Shown: piece after piece, positions 9,921 through 18,703 of the stretch
Numbering within the stretch: position 1 is the stretch's first letter
Layout: each line of letters starts with the position of its first letter
Notes under the pieces: generated by a model
Databases searched by the model: none
Seen by the model: the letters and a program-made list of their open reading frames with translations, nothing else
What the model was told of the DNA's origin: nothing
Translations under genes and position numbers: made by a program
NCBI GenBank assembly: GCA_027604665.1
Contig: JADGIZ010000223.1
Coordinates: 1-18,987 of the forward strand
Length of the DNA stretch: 18,987 nucleotides
Direction: 5' to 3'
Origin: Polyrhizophydium stewartii
Taxonomy: Eukaryota; Chytridiomycota; Chytridiomycetes; Rhizophydiales

Positions 9921-11009
9921 TCAGACCCACCCAAACTTCTCGTTGTTGATCCAAACAGGCAGCACATTGCTTGGCGTACCGGCAAGCACCATGAGAGACG
10001 AAAGCGATGAGGTCCGCTCGACAAGCTCGACGGGGAAGCTGGCCGAACCAAGGATCAGGTCACATGGGTCCCAGAGCTGCACACGAGCGAGGCCGTGTCG
10101 AGCGGCTTCGGCAGCACACGCAGCGAGCGCAGCATCGGCCGCGGCTTGCGACAGCACGCGGCATCGCAGAACGGCCAGCTCGTTCTCCTTGAAGTTGTGG
10201 AACCACAACACAAGGCCGCCTTGCGGACCGGCAAAGTGCACGCCGCAACAGTCCGGAATCGCACGCCCAAGGATCTCAGCGTAGAAGACACCTCGCTCAA
10301 AGTTCCACTCGACGACGGCAGCCGTCGGGAGCACGGCGACGAGCGGGGTGCCCGAGAAGGAGCTGATCGTGTCGCTGCGTGTGCGCTCGGCGTCGAGGCG
10401 AAGCAGCTCGGCCAGCACAAGTGGGTTGCGAATGCTGAGCTCGACTGCGCCGGCAGAGGCTGCTGCTGCCGCCGCCGCACCGACTCCGCTTGGCAGGCGC
10501 GCCAGATCCAGCACCGCGCTGACAGACGGGTGCACGCGCCAGCCGAGACGGTCGTAGTAGCGTGGGCCAATGTCCGAGAAGAGGGTGCTCGCAACGGCTC
10601 TTGGATGCTTGCGAAAGACGGTCTCTGCAAGGGTCGCGAGCATCATTGCCGCATGGCCCTTGCGGCGCTGGGCAGCCGGGGTGTAGACGGACGCAATGGC
10701 GAGGCAGACGCCGTCGTGCACGGCGCCGCCGGCGTCAACCAGCACCGCCGGGTGCTCGTACACCTCACACGAGCTGAGAACATCCGGCGCACTTTTGTCG
10801 TCGGCGGGCACGAGTGCCCAGCGCTCGTATCCCGACCGGGCAAAGGTGCACTGGGCCAGGCGGTGCTCGCGCGCGCGGTACTGCTCCAAGCTGAGCGTGG
10901 GCAGGCCCCACTCGGCGTGGTTGTCGGCGATGATGCGCTCGGCCTGCTCGGCGCTGGTGCGGATGAGCGCCGTCATTTCGGAAGCCAAGGCAAAGCGGAG
11001 CAAGTTCAT
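9921..11009 (-). CDS. LYC1: LYC1-like GNAT N-acetyltransferase
   Basis: An intron-free frame of 362 residues. LYC1 of yeasts acetylates the side-chain amine of lysine as the first step of lysine catabolism; I assign this gene by resemblance to the LYC1 type, not by proof of substrate. Seen: an N-terminal region LSLEQYRAREHRLAQ, a central GNAT core IASVYTPAAQRRKGHAAMM that holds the acetyl-CoA pyrophosphate loop (Q-R-R-K-G-H-A), VASTLFSDIGPRYYDRLGW, and a C-terminal lobe with VVEWNFERGVFYAE, VLWFHNFKENELAVLR and the ending PVWINNEKFGWV, the sort of closing motif seen in that family. A run of alanines (VGAAAAAAASAGA) sits mid-protein. The start may be the first ATG at 11009 or MTALIRTS at 10976. 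The first ATG overlaps the derlin stop codon on the same strand (ATGA), leaving no room for a conventional promoter between the genes. Confidence 0.78.
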   Translation of the reverse strand: MNLLRFALASEMTALIRTSAEQAERIIADNHAEWGLPTLSLEQYRAREHRLAQCTFARSGYERWALVPADDKSAPDVLSSCEVYEHPAVLVDAGGAVHDGVCLAIASVYTPAAQRRKGHAAMMLATLAETVFRKHPRAVASTLFSDIGPRYYDRLGWRVHPSVSAVLDLARLPSGVGAAAAAAASAGAVELSIRNPLVLAELLRLDAERTRSDTISSFSGTPLVAVLPTAAVVEWNFERGVFYAEILGRAIPDCCGVHFAGPQGGLVLWFHNFKENELAVLRCRVLSQAAADAALAACAAEAARHGLARVQLWDPCDLILGSASFPVELVERTSSLSSLMVLAGTPSNVLPVWINNEKFGWV

Positions 11010-12201
11010 TCTGAGCCAAGGCGGTGTCCGGCGCCCCAGTTGTGCCGGCCGGCCGCCGCGGCCGCGCGCTGTGCGTTGCCGCCGGAGCGGGCGGCGGTGG
11101 GGATCGGCCCAAACGTGCCATGCACATTGTCTTCAGGCCCAACGAGATTGGCAACAAAGGCTGGCGTCACCAAAATCTTGCGTCCGTTGTTGCGCTGCGG
11201 ATAGGTGACCTCGAGGAAGTAGTATGCGTATCCGACGGCAATGCCAAGGAGCGACATAAAGTAGCCGCCTCCCATGACCACGTTCTGGACGTCGCGCCAT
11301 TAGCAGGGGATCTGGCAAGCGCTGCTGCGAGGGACAATCCAGACAAGCTCACAAAAGCGATCAGAACCCAGGGTAGATACATGGCCTTGAACTGCATCCC
11401 AAACATAAAGTTGACGACTTCATCAGCCTTTGCCATCGAGTACATGAACGTGATGGCCATCCCAAACGACTCGGTCAGATAGGGGAAGCCCATGTAGATG
11501 CCGATAACCTGGGTCGGTGCGGAAAAGGCATTCAGCTACGACAGGCCTGCAACGCTGCGGCTGCACCATCGAGCACCCACATCCAGCGAGCCCATCATGA
11601 GCAGCACAAAGAACAGGTAGTCTGCACGGCGACCGACGTAGTACGTCTCCTCCAGGCTGCGCGAGTTCATATAAAGCATGTATGTGTGCCAAAGGATGTT
11701 TGTGCCTGTCGAAAGCATGTGCGCCGTGAACAGGCGCCAGATCTGCGGGTCGCATGCGCGGCGCACGAGTCAGCGCTCGGCGCAAGCATCCGGCGCCAGC
11801 TGCCGGCCGGCAGGTGCGGCGTCGCCAAGTCGTGCGGTGTGTCGCGGCCGCATCAGACTTCCAGGCAGTTCTTGGGCGGCCTCGCGGGCGGTGGTGTGCG
11901 TGCATGCCATGGCGGGCTTCGTCGCACGAAAGCGGCCGCGCTGGCCGCACGGCCTGCTCGCTGCATGTCGCCTCCGCCCCGGCTCGCCCCATCCGGAGGT
12001 GGGTCGAGTCCGCACCTCGAAGCGACCGACCACTCGGCCATACACCAGCAGCAGCTGGCGCGGTGATATCATGCCGACCTGGGTCGCAAGCGAGAGCGCC
12101 AGCGACCCAAAGACCAGGTAGCGTGTGACTGGCGGTACCGAGTACACGAAGCGCTTGGCTTCGTCGAGCGGGCCGGGAGGCGGGCGGTTGACGGCTGGCA
12201 T
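11006..12201 (-). CDS. Derlin (Der1-like rhomboid pseudoprotease, ERAD)
   Basis: Derlins are multi-pass ER membrane proteins with a rhomboid fold but no protease activity; they help retrotranslocate misfolded proteins to p97/Cdc48. Exons on the minus strand: 12201-12016, 11742-11581, 11535-11353, 11284-11006; introns 273, 45 and 68 bp, all phase 0; 269 residues. Landmarks in order: YSVPPVTRYLVFGS, the WR motif in FEIWRLFT created at the first splice junction, GRRADYLFFVLLMMGS, SFGMAITFMYSMAKADEVVNF, KAMYLPWVLIAF, GGGYFMSLLGIAVGYAYYFLEVTYPQ, and the C-terminal p97-binding SHP-type box GRHNWGAGHRLG three residues before the end. Length and order match human derlin-1 as I recall it. The 273-bp first intron is GC-rich, unusually long for this window, and ends with a CTGAC branch and CCCGCAG. 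Whether it is derlin-1/2 or Dfm1 type cannot be fixed by eye. Confidence 0.93.
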
Positions 12202-12298
12202 GGGCTTCGTGAGGCAGGTGGGCGTCGCCGAGCCGTCACCTCTCTGGTCCGCGACATGCCATGAGCAGCCATGGAGAGGCTTCGGTTCATTGCGACGC

Positions 12299-15200
12299 TC
12301 AGCCGGCGAACGAGAGGGCCCGCGCGCCGCTGCCGGACGGTGCCCCGCCGACTCCCGCTACCGCGGCGCTCAAGCCGCTTATCCCGACTGTCGACGGGGC
12401 GCCTGACGTCCCGCCGATCGGCGGGAGTCGCGATGTGCCGGCCCGGGTCGTCTGCCCATCTGAGACGGGGAGCATGAGCCCACCCCGCGCACAATCTTGC
12501 GGCGGCGGCGCACGCAACGCACCTGTTTGGCTCGCTTGCGTGCGCGGCCCTGCCTTGATGGCAATGATCTTGATTTCCGCCTTCTTCTGCGGTTTGAACT
12601 TTGTCGCCTTGCGCAGCGTGTTGATCTCGCTGCATTCGAGTGCAGAGGATCAGCATGCGTTCACGCAGCAAGGCGCAATGCATTTGTGAGAACGCACGCA
12701 ATCAGTTCCTGATTCGTCGCCATGGTGTGAACGTTCTCGGTGCGGAACGTGGCGGCGTTGACGTCGACAGATGTGCGCAGCTCCACGATTCGCTCCTTGA
12801 GGCGCTCGTGGTGGCGCATGTACTCGCTCCTGACCGGCGGCTCAATCCCGACGTTTGAAAGACCCGTCTGGCCCCGACAAAACCTTTCGTACATGGACTC
12901 AAGCATCGTCTTGCCAGCGTTGAAACCACCATGAGCATTCCAGAGTTTGTATGCCTGCTCAGCTGCATAAAATAGCCCACCTTGAGAACATCAGCGTCTT
13001 GGAAATACTGGACAACGTCTTGCAGATCGGCTTTGTATCCCTTGATGTATCGCATAATCCGCTGGGATTTTTCGTGTTCCCGCACGTAGGCCGCCTTTGT
13101 ATCACTGAGTTTCTGCTGGTGCGACAGAATCTGCTCTTCCAGCCGACTTTGCTCCTTGTTGAGCACCTTGAGCTCGCTGTTGATATCCTAATTGCCGCAG
13201 CAGGCAAGTTAACGAACGCTAATCAGTTTCATGCACGCCACCTCTGGCTCTGCATACCTGGATTTGCCGGGACATCTCGGCAATGTGGTTTTCGCGCGGC
13301 TCGACCTGCTCCTTGAGCTCTTTGATGCGAAAATCCAGGACAAACTTGTACTTTTCGAGCTCTTGGTTGCGCTTCTTGAGATCGTATACCTTGCGCTCTT
13401 TATCTTGAATGTGCTCGTCGCGGTCGGACATCTGGTGGGCGTAAACGCGGTCAGCGGGCTGCAACGAAAGACGAACTGACGAGTGCTCTGGCGACCCAGA
13501 CCTCCTTGCGGAGCGAGTGAATGTCCTTCTCCAGGACGGATATTATGCTTTCGAGCTTCTTGGCATTGTCACGCATTCGCTGGATCTCGGCCTTGTTGTC
13601 CTCAATGTCTTTGTTGAGCGTATTGAACTTTTTGCGCATAATGCCGTTCTCGCCCTTGAGCCGAGCGCCTTCTTCGCGCTCCGCGCGCAGCTTTTTCTCG
13701 TATCGCGCGGTGATTGCGAGTATCTCGGTGTCAATGTCCTGCTGGTTCTGCGACATCATCTCCTCGAACTCGCGCTCCTGTTGGCGCAGATCATCGAGCA
13801 GCTAAAGTGGCAAGGCACCAACATCCGTTTCAGCAGTCGACACGTTAATCGCGATCTACTGCGTTTAAGCAGCGCTTACTCGCTGGATCTCGGCAGACTT
13901 TGTATTCAGGCGCGACTCTGCAATGGCCTGCATCTCTGCAAGCGAGCGTTGCGTCGACATCTCAAAGTCGCGCATCTGCTTCTGCCAGCTGTCCTGTAGC
14001 GCGCTGGTCCGATCCTGTTGCTGCTGATACTTTTCGTACTCTTCCATCAGCTGCTGGTTGTATTTGATCTCGATTTCCTGTTGTTTCACCCGTCAGATTC
14101 TGCCATCCATAGCCGCGGCGTGCCGGGGCTAGTCGCGCAAGAGACATACATGCAGCTCTTGGATCTGACGCGCTTTGACATTCTGGACTTGCTCCTGGTG
14201 CTTGACGTCCTCTTTTTCTTTCTCGGTGCGCAGAACCGATGTCGATATCTTCAGGGCCTCGATCTCCTGCGAGTACTTTTCGGTGATCTCCTTTAGCTTC
14301 TCGTTAAAGTTCATATCCTTGAGCCGCAGCTGATATTCGTGCTCAAGTTTGAGCTCGTCGAGATTGCGCTGCAGCTCGGCCATGAGTACCGTCTTTTCCT
14401 CGAGATCTGACTTGGTGATCAGGATCTAAACCAAGTGTGGTGAGAGCCCGCTCACAAGCACTCATAGGTAATCATCGACAAACTGCACCTCGTCCGCAAA
14501 CAGAGTCGTCTTGAGCTTCTGCAATCCTCGCTGCTCGTCCTTGTCGGCAATGCGGAACATGTAGATGCAGCCGTCCTCGGCCGTCGAGAACAAGTACGAG
14601 TCGTCGTACGAGACACGGAGCTTGGTGATCGGTCCAGAGTGTGCCTGATGCTCTTGGAACTCGGAAATATCGCCAAATGGGTATTTCATGGCGCGGATGG
14701 CCCCCGTGGCCGTGCCTTTGTTCGGATGTCAGCGGAGCGGGTCTCGTGCTGAGCTGGAAAAGTGCGCATCAACAAACCAACAAACATCATGCGTCCCGAA
14801 TTGGAGATCGCCACCTGCGTCAGAACCACATTGGACTCGAACTCCTTCGTGACGGTCGACTCGGTGATTTCCTGTGCGAGGTGCATTGGGTCAGCGCGAC
14901 GCTCTTTCTTCTCGCAAAAATCTTATTCGACATCGTGCCTTGACGAGCTTGTCTGTTCCGACGGCGTACACGATTTTGCCGTTTGGTGTGCAAATAGCGC
15001 TGTTGTAGCTGCATGTCTTGAGAATATGCTCGTTCTCTCGTTTGAGCTGGCGGATGTTCCATGTGTACACCGCGCCGTCTGACCCTGCTGACACGAGACA
15101 GCCGTCGTCGGGCGTCCAGTGCAGCGATTTGACCTTGCCATTGTGGCCCTTTAGGTTTTCGATGTTGTCGTATGTCCACGTCGAGAAGATCTGTATAATG

Positions 15201-17098
15201 TTGCCGTGCGCTGCCGCGAACGAGTGCCCGCCATTTGAAAAGCGGCACTAGCAGCGTCAGATCGTCAGCACACACGTGCTGCTGCATCACCAGCGCCGTG
15301 CGCGCAGCACCTCTTTGCACGCGCGAATGCCAAACTCGCGCACAGGCCGCAGGTCGTCCATCAGCACATTCATCAAGCGCAGCTTGTCGCTGAATCCAGC
15401 CAGCAGGTACAGGCCCGACGGATGAAGAGAGACTGAATGTGCCTCTTCGGTAAAGTATTTGAGTAGCTCGCACGTGCCTGTCTGATAGTTCCAAATCCGT
15501 ATCGACTTGTCGGGACTGCACGTCACAATGAGCGGCTTTCTGATGCACAAGTCCAGGCCATTGACGGATGCGTGGTGAAACGCCTCCGAAAAGACCTCAA
15601 ACTTGAGGTCTTCGCTCTGCAGCCGTCGATGCCGCCATCAGCTCACACGCGTCACAAGCGGACACTAAACCAGCAAATCTGCACCTTCGCAAGGTCTGCT
15701 GCAGAGAGCGCAATTTTGTAGATTCGGCTCGTGTCAACCCCGACAAGCAGCGTTCCTTCAGAAGTGGTGGCGGTCATGCCCGTAATGATCTGTTCCGCAT
15801 CAGGGAGCGAAATCTTGCGGACGAGCTCGAACCTCGACCAGTCAGGCGACGTGAACTCGTATAGGGACACATATCCCCCGACACCGCCCGCTGCGAAGCC
15901 CTGCTTCATGTTTTGCAGTGCAGCAATCGCGCAATCGTGACCAAACACAATCTCCTGCGCCTTCTCGCCGTTCGCGACCATGAAGATGTGTCCCTCTTGC
16001 GTTCCAACAATGACGCGGTCCATCGTCATCCAGCAGTGGCACAAATAGTTCTGCGAACGAAGCCAACGTGAGCGGACTCGCGGGTCATGGATAGGGCGAA
16101 CAATTCTGGCTCCTACGAGTGGGGGCAAGCGGACGTGCATGGGACGGAGCACGCCCTCAGAGTATCGGTAGATGGTCACAAAGCCCTTGCCCGTGACACA
16201 GAACTCTGTGCCATCAAAAGGGTTGATGGTGACTTGGTTGACAGGCTGGTCCGGCGACGGCGATGCAGATATTGTTGCAATCGGCTTTCCCTTCTCCCAC
16301 GCATAGTAGTGGAGAATCCATTCTGGCTCGCTCAACTGGGCAGCCAGGTACTTTGAGTCAATTGAGAACGAAAGCGACACAAACTCCTGTATCGTGCCGT
16401 CATTGCCATCAGCAAAACAATCGCAAGCACAATCTGGGCGTCACCCAATCTCGCTCACCTTTGCCCGCAGACTTTCCGCCGGAAAGAGCTGCCGCCGCTT
16501 GCGATAGTTGTGAAGGTCGTATATGTGAATCGATGGGCGATGCGACTTTTCGGCCACCGCGAAGACATGGCGGTCCGCCGAGACGGTGATGGCGGAGATG
16601 CCCTCGCCGGGCTCAGAGATGGGGATGAAGCGCTGCGACCGCTGCTCGACATTGTCGACTTCAGCATTGCGCCAATACGAGCATCAGCGGCGGCACGAAT
16701 GATGTGCGGTCAGCGTTCAAGCTGCGTTTGCTCAGGCGACCTTCAAAACAGCAACCTCCGTCGCCAGGAGGTCGGCCGGGCACCGGTACGTCGCCAGGAC
16801 CGCCAGCCTTCCCCACTCATGCGGGTCGGGGCGCTTGGGGCTCGCGCACGAGCACACGCACTGATGATGTTGCTCCCGGCCGGATAGAGGATGGTGTTTT
16901 CCTCGACATAGTAGATGTTGTCGGGGATGTCGTTCTTGATGCCAAACACGCGGCTGCGGGCAGCGTACAGGGCGTTGCGGGGCCGCAGGCGCAGCCGCAG
17001 GCGCAACCCCCGACGCCGCTCTGAGTGTCAGCGGCGCAGGCGACGCCGCAGCGCGAGCCGCAAGTTGCGCACCCGTGTTGGACCGACGCAATCGACAT
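12299..17098 (-). CDS. CFAP57: Cilia- and flagella-associated protein 57 (WD40 plus coiled coil)
   Basis: CFAP57 (FAP57/WDR65) is an axonemal protein linked to inner dynein arm placement. Seventeen exons, 1174 residues: 17098-17073, 16953-16862, 16658-16459, 16386-16117, 16050-15685, 15616-15311, 15247-14939, 14871-14778, 14715-14489, 14425-14150, 14077-13880, 13801-13502, 13431-13258, 13187-12981, 12909-12698, 12629-12523, 12459-12299. The ends of each join fit the family without gaps: [17 protein letters not shown] at the start, [61 protein letters not shown] and AEDGCIYMF (WD40 part, residues 1-630), then [47 protein letters not shown] and EPREN (coiled coil, 631 to about 1086), EINTLRK and a Gly/Ser/Pro-rich tail. 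Human CFAP57 is about 1250 residues. One intron seems to use a GC donor. The derlin ATG lies 97 bp beyond the stop. Confidence 0.95.
14872..14938 (-). other. Probable GC-AG intron of CFAP57
   Basis: Between exons 7 and 8 the family alignment wants GTDKLVK joined to EITEST. That places the donor at AAG|GCACGA (14938) and the acceptor at CGCACAG|GAA (14872), 67 bp, phase 0. The canonical alternative, CTC|GTCAAG at 14944, is also phase 0 but drops Val-Lys and has a poor -1 base. The GC reading preserves the gapless match to human GSDHTLKEIA as I remember it. Confidence 0.55.
16982..17005. repeat. Perfect 12-bp tandem duplication in CFAP57 intron 1
   Basis: GCCGCAGGCGCA occurs twice head to tail (16982-16993 and 16994-17005). 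It lies within the 119-bp first intron of CFAP57 (16954-17072), so it need not affect the protein. It looks like a replication-slippage product in GC-rich DNA. Confidence 0.85.
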
Positions 17099-17258
17099 TG
17101 CAGCCTGCCCAGCGTCAGAGCGTTCGGCGGTCTGTCGTCGGCAAAGCGCGAGTAACTCGCACTCTCACACCGCAGACAACACGTTCGGCAGAAACAGATT
17201 CATTCAGATACAAGGCATATTCAGGGGAAGTCACATGGCTGCGGTGGACACGCAGAGA

Positions 17259-17975
17259 TCACTCATCGCCGTCGTTGTCGCCTTCAGCGTCGTCGTCGTC
17301 GCCGTCGTTCTCTTCATCGGCGCCATCGTCGTTGCGCTTCTCGAGGCTGCCGGTGCCCTTGTTGGCGCCGGTGCCCTTGTTGGCCTCGATGCCCTTGTTG
17401 GCGCCGGTGCCCTTGTTGGCCTCGGTGCCCTTGTTGGCCTCGGTGCCCTTGTTGGCGCCGGTGCCCTTGTTGGCGCCGGTGCCCTTGTTGGCCTCGGTGC
17501 CCTTTTTGGCGCCGGTGCCCTTGTTGGCCTCGATGCCCTTGTTGGCGCCGGTGCCCTTGTTGGCCTCGATGCCCTTGTTGGCCTCGATGCCCTTGTTGGC
17601 GCCGGTGCCCTTGTTGGCGCCGGTGCCCTTTTTGGCCTCGGTGCACTTGTTGGCCTCGGTGCCCTTGTTGGCGCCGGTGCCCTTGTTGGCCTCGGTGCCC
17701 TTGTTGGCGCCCTTCTTGCCCTTGCCCTTCTTCTTGCCCTTGCCCTTCTTGCCCTTCTTCTTGCCCTTGCCCTTCTTGCCGCACTCCTTGGCGTCCGCGG
17801 CAGCGTCGGCGGCCGGATCCTGGCCCTCCTTTTCGGCGCGCGCAACGAGGCCGAGAGCGAGCTTGTCCGACTCGAGAGATCGCTCCGTCAGATCATGGCT
17901 GGCGCGGCGCGGGATCACGAGAGCCGAGGCAGTGGTCGCGAGAAGAGCAGAAAGCACAGCGAGCGAGAGTTTCAT
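17259..17975 (-). CDS. Secreted hexapeptide-repeat protein, Lys/Gly-rich, acidic tail
   Basis: Single exon, 238 residues, not recognised. The ATG at 17975 starts a good signal peptide (MKLSLAVLSALLATTASA); the frame is open another 40 codons upstream but without a signal-like start. Residues 19-65 form a short Ala/Glu/Asp-containing pro-like region with a dibasic IPRR. Residues 66-88 are a Lys/Gly tract (GKKGKGKKKG). Residues 89-208 are twenty tandem hexapeptides of type GANKGT or EANKGT, with rare KCT, AKK and KGI variants. The tail SLEKRNDDGADEEND is strongly acidic and begins after a Lys-Arg that looks like a Kex2 cleavage site. The only cysteines seen are Cys65 and the one in the KCT unit, so it is not a disulfide-folded effector. 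A secreted, disordered, highly charged wall or matrix protein is one reading; function is unknown. A CATAAAA element lies about 70 bp upstream of the ATG. Confidence 0.8.
   Translation of the reverse strand: MKLSLAVLSALLATTASALVIPRRASHDLTERSLESDKLALGLVARAEKEGQDPAADAAADAKECGKKGKGKKKGKKGKGKKKGKGKKGANKGTEANKGTGANKGTEANKCTEAKKGTGANKGTGANKGIEANKGIEANKGTGANKGIEANKGTGAKKGTEANKGTGANKGTGANKGTEANKGTEANKGTGANKGIEANKGTGANKGTGSLEKRNDDGADEENDGDDDDAEGDNDGDE
17352..17711 (-). repeat. Twenty tandem 18-bp units inside the secreted protein gene
   Basis: The DNA is 20 head-to-tail 18-bp units, each coding for (G/E)AN-K-G-(T/I). Plus-strand forms are ttgttggcgccggtgccc and ttgttggcctcggtgccc. Units are nearly identical at third positions too, so the array expanded recently. 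Gly- and Glu-type units are interspersed irregularly rather than in one strict 36-bp period. Variation is limited to the GCC/CTC switch, Thr/Ile (cggtg to cgatg), two ttt-ttg changes giving Lys for Asn, and one Gly to Cys. Confidence 0.95.
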
Positions 17976-18043
17976 GGTTGTCCTTGCGTTGGCGATGCGG
18001 TGCAGGAGCAGATGGTTGTGGGTTGGCAGGCGAGCGCACGGGG

Positions 18044-18050
18044 TTTTATG
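18044..18050 (-). promoter_or_regulatory. TATA-like element of the repeat-protein gene
   Basis: On the minus strand CATAAAA followed by CCCC lies about 70 bp upstream of the ATG at 17975, in sequence that is otherwise GC-rich. Position and A-richness fit a core promoter element; no transcription start is known. Confidence 0.35.
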
Positions 18051-18158
18051 CCAACGATGGCACCTGCCCGATGGCGTGAGTCCGCCTGTCGTCACCGCGC
18101 CACCACGCCGCCGACGTCATGGCGCGGGGCGCGGACGGCGTAGGCGCCGCCGTGGGCG

Positions 18159-18198
18159 GGCGGCGTTGACGGCGGCGGTGACGGCGGCGGTGACGGCG
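18159..18198. repeat. 12-bp minisatellite, three copies plus a partial
   Basis: GGCGGCGGTGAC is repeated at 18171-18182 and 18183-18194, preceded by one copy with a single change (GGCGGCGTTGAC, 18159-18170) and followed by a partial copy. It lies outside any supported gene. Confidence 0.85.
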
Positions 18199-18703
18199 CG
18201 GAGGCGCGGGTAGTGTAGACGGCTCGGGTGGCGCGACGGCGTCGGCGGCGCTGGGCCTCGGTAGTCTGACGCGCCGCCACCGCGTCCGTCGATGCTCGGC
18301 GGACGCGGCAGGCACGCCGCCTGCCGCGGGCATCGTTCGGCCGCCCACGCTCGACGCCCTGCTCTCGAGCGGCGCGCAGCGTATCATCGCACCGTGCTTC
18401 GGCGGCCTGGGCGGTGTCTTGCGCCATCGCGACCATCCTCCTTCGCAACGGCCATCCGTGTGTCGATCTGCCGCACGCCGCTCGGCGCAATCTCGTTGCA
18501 CGGCACGCCGCGGGAAGCTGGACACTCCAAGAACCGGCATGCGGCCTTTCTTCCGCCGCCCAGCCGCACCAGCCCCGTCCATGTCTGCGAGGCGAGCGCC
18601 GCGAGTCGAGTGAATCGGCCACGTCACTGCACTGCCGACGCTGGCACAAAACCATCGCCCGCCGCCTCCAGATGGCCGACACTCCCAACCGCAACCTGCC
18701 CGA

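Larger units (their letters stand above)
17976..18703. other. GC-rich stretch without a supported gene
   Basis: Frames in both directions are open for long runs (for example 18840-18046 on the minus strand) but their translations are Arg/Ala/Pro-rich and resemble no protein family, as expected from high GC. The left part probably contains the promoter of the repeat-protein gene, the right part the upstream region or missed exons of the plus-strand gene at the edge. A 12-bp tandem repeat sits at 18159-18198. No tRNA or rRNA is seen. Confidence 0.6.

Noticed and set aside
5683..11009. A biosynthetic cluster joining the ATP-grasp ligase, the glycosidase-kinase and the acetyltransferase
   Set aside because: The genes lie on different strands, the middle one is a housekeeping salvage enzyme, and no core synthase, transporter or regulator is present.
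10095..11204. Plus-strand 369-codon frame
   Set aside because: Antisense shadow of the LYC1-like gene and derlin exon 4; composition is Arg/Ala-rich with no family resemblance.
12261..12689. Plus-strand frame with a hydrophobic segment ([18 protein letters not shown]) suggesting a small membrane protein
   Set aside because: It is antisense to CFAP57 exons 16-17 and its intron; the hydrophobic stretch is the complement of the Lys-rich [11 protein letters not shown].
12910..12980. Apparent frameshift in CFAP57 after VLK (or a 26-bp mini-intron)
   Set aside because: A normal 71-bp intron (GTGGGC...GGCAAG) joins VLK to [10 protein letters not shown] in phase 0, which lines up with LLKEKVRGLFEKY of the human protein.
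16051..16116. Reading CFAP57 exons 4 and 5 as one exon, since the gap is open and a multiple of three
   Set aside because: The inserted residues ([20 protein letters not shown]) have no place in the family, and the stretch begins GTAGGA and ends TTCGCAG.
17352..17711. CRISPR-like regular array
   Set aside because: The units are contiguous 18-mers with no unique spacers, lie in a coding frame, and the genome is eukaryotic.
17025..18143. Plus-strand frame of 372 codons with hydrophobic ALVGAGALVG repeats, like a membrane or elastin-type protein
   Set aside because: It is the mirror of the hexapeptide array. An 18-bp unit without stops keeps several frames open on both strands; only the minus frame has a signal peptide and sensible flanks.
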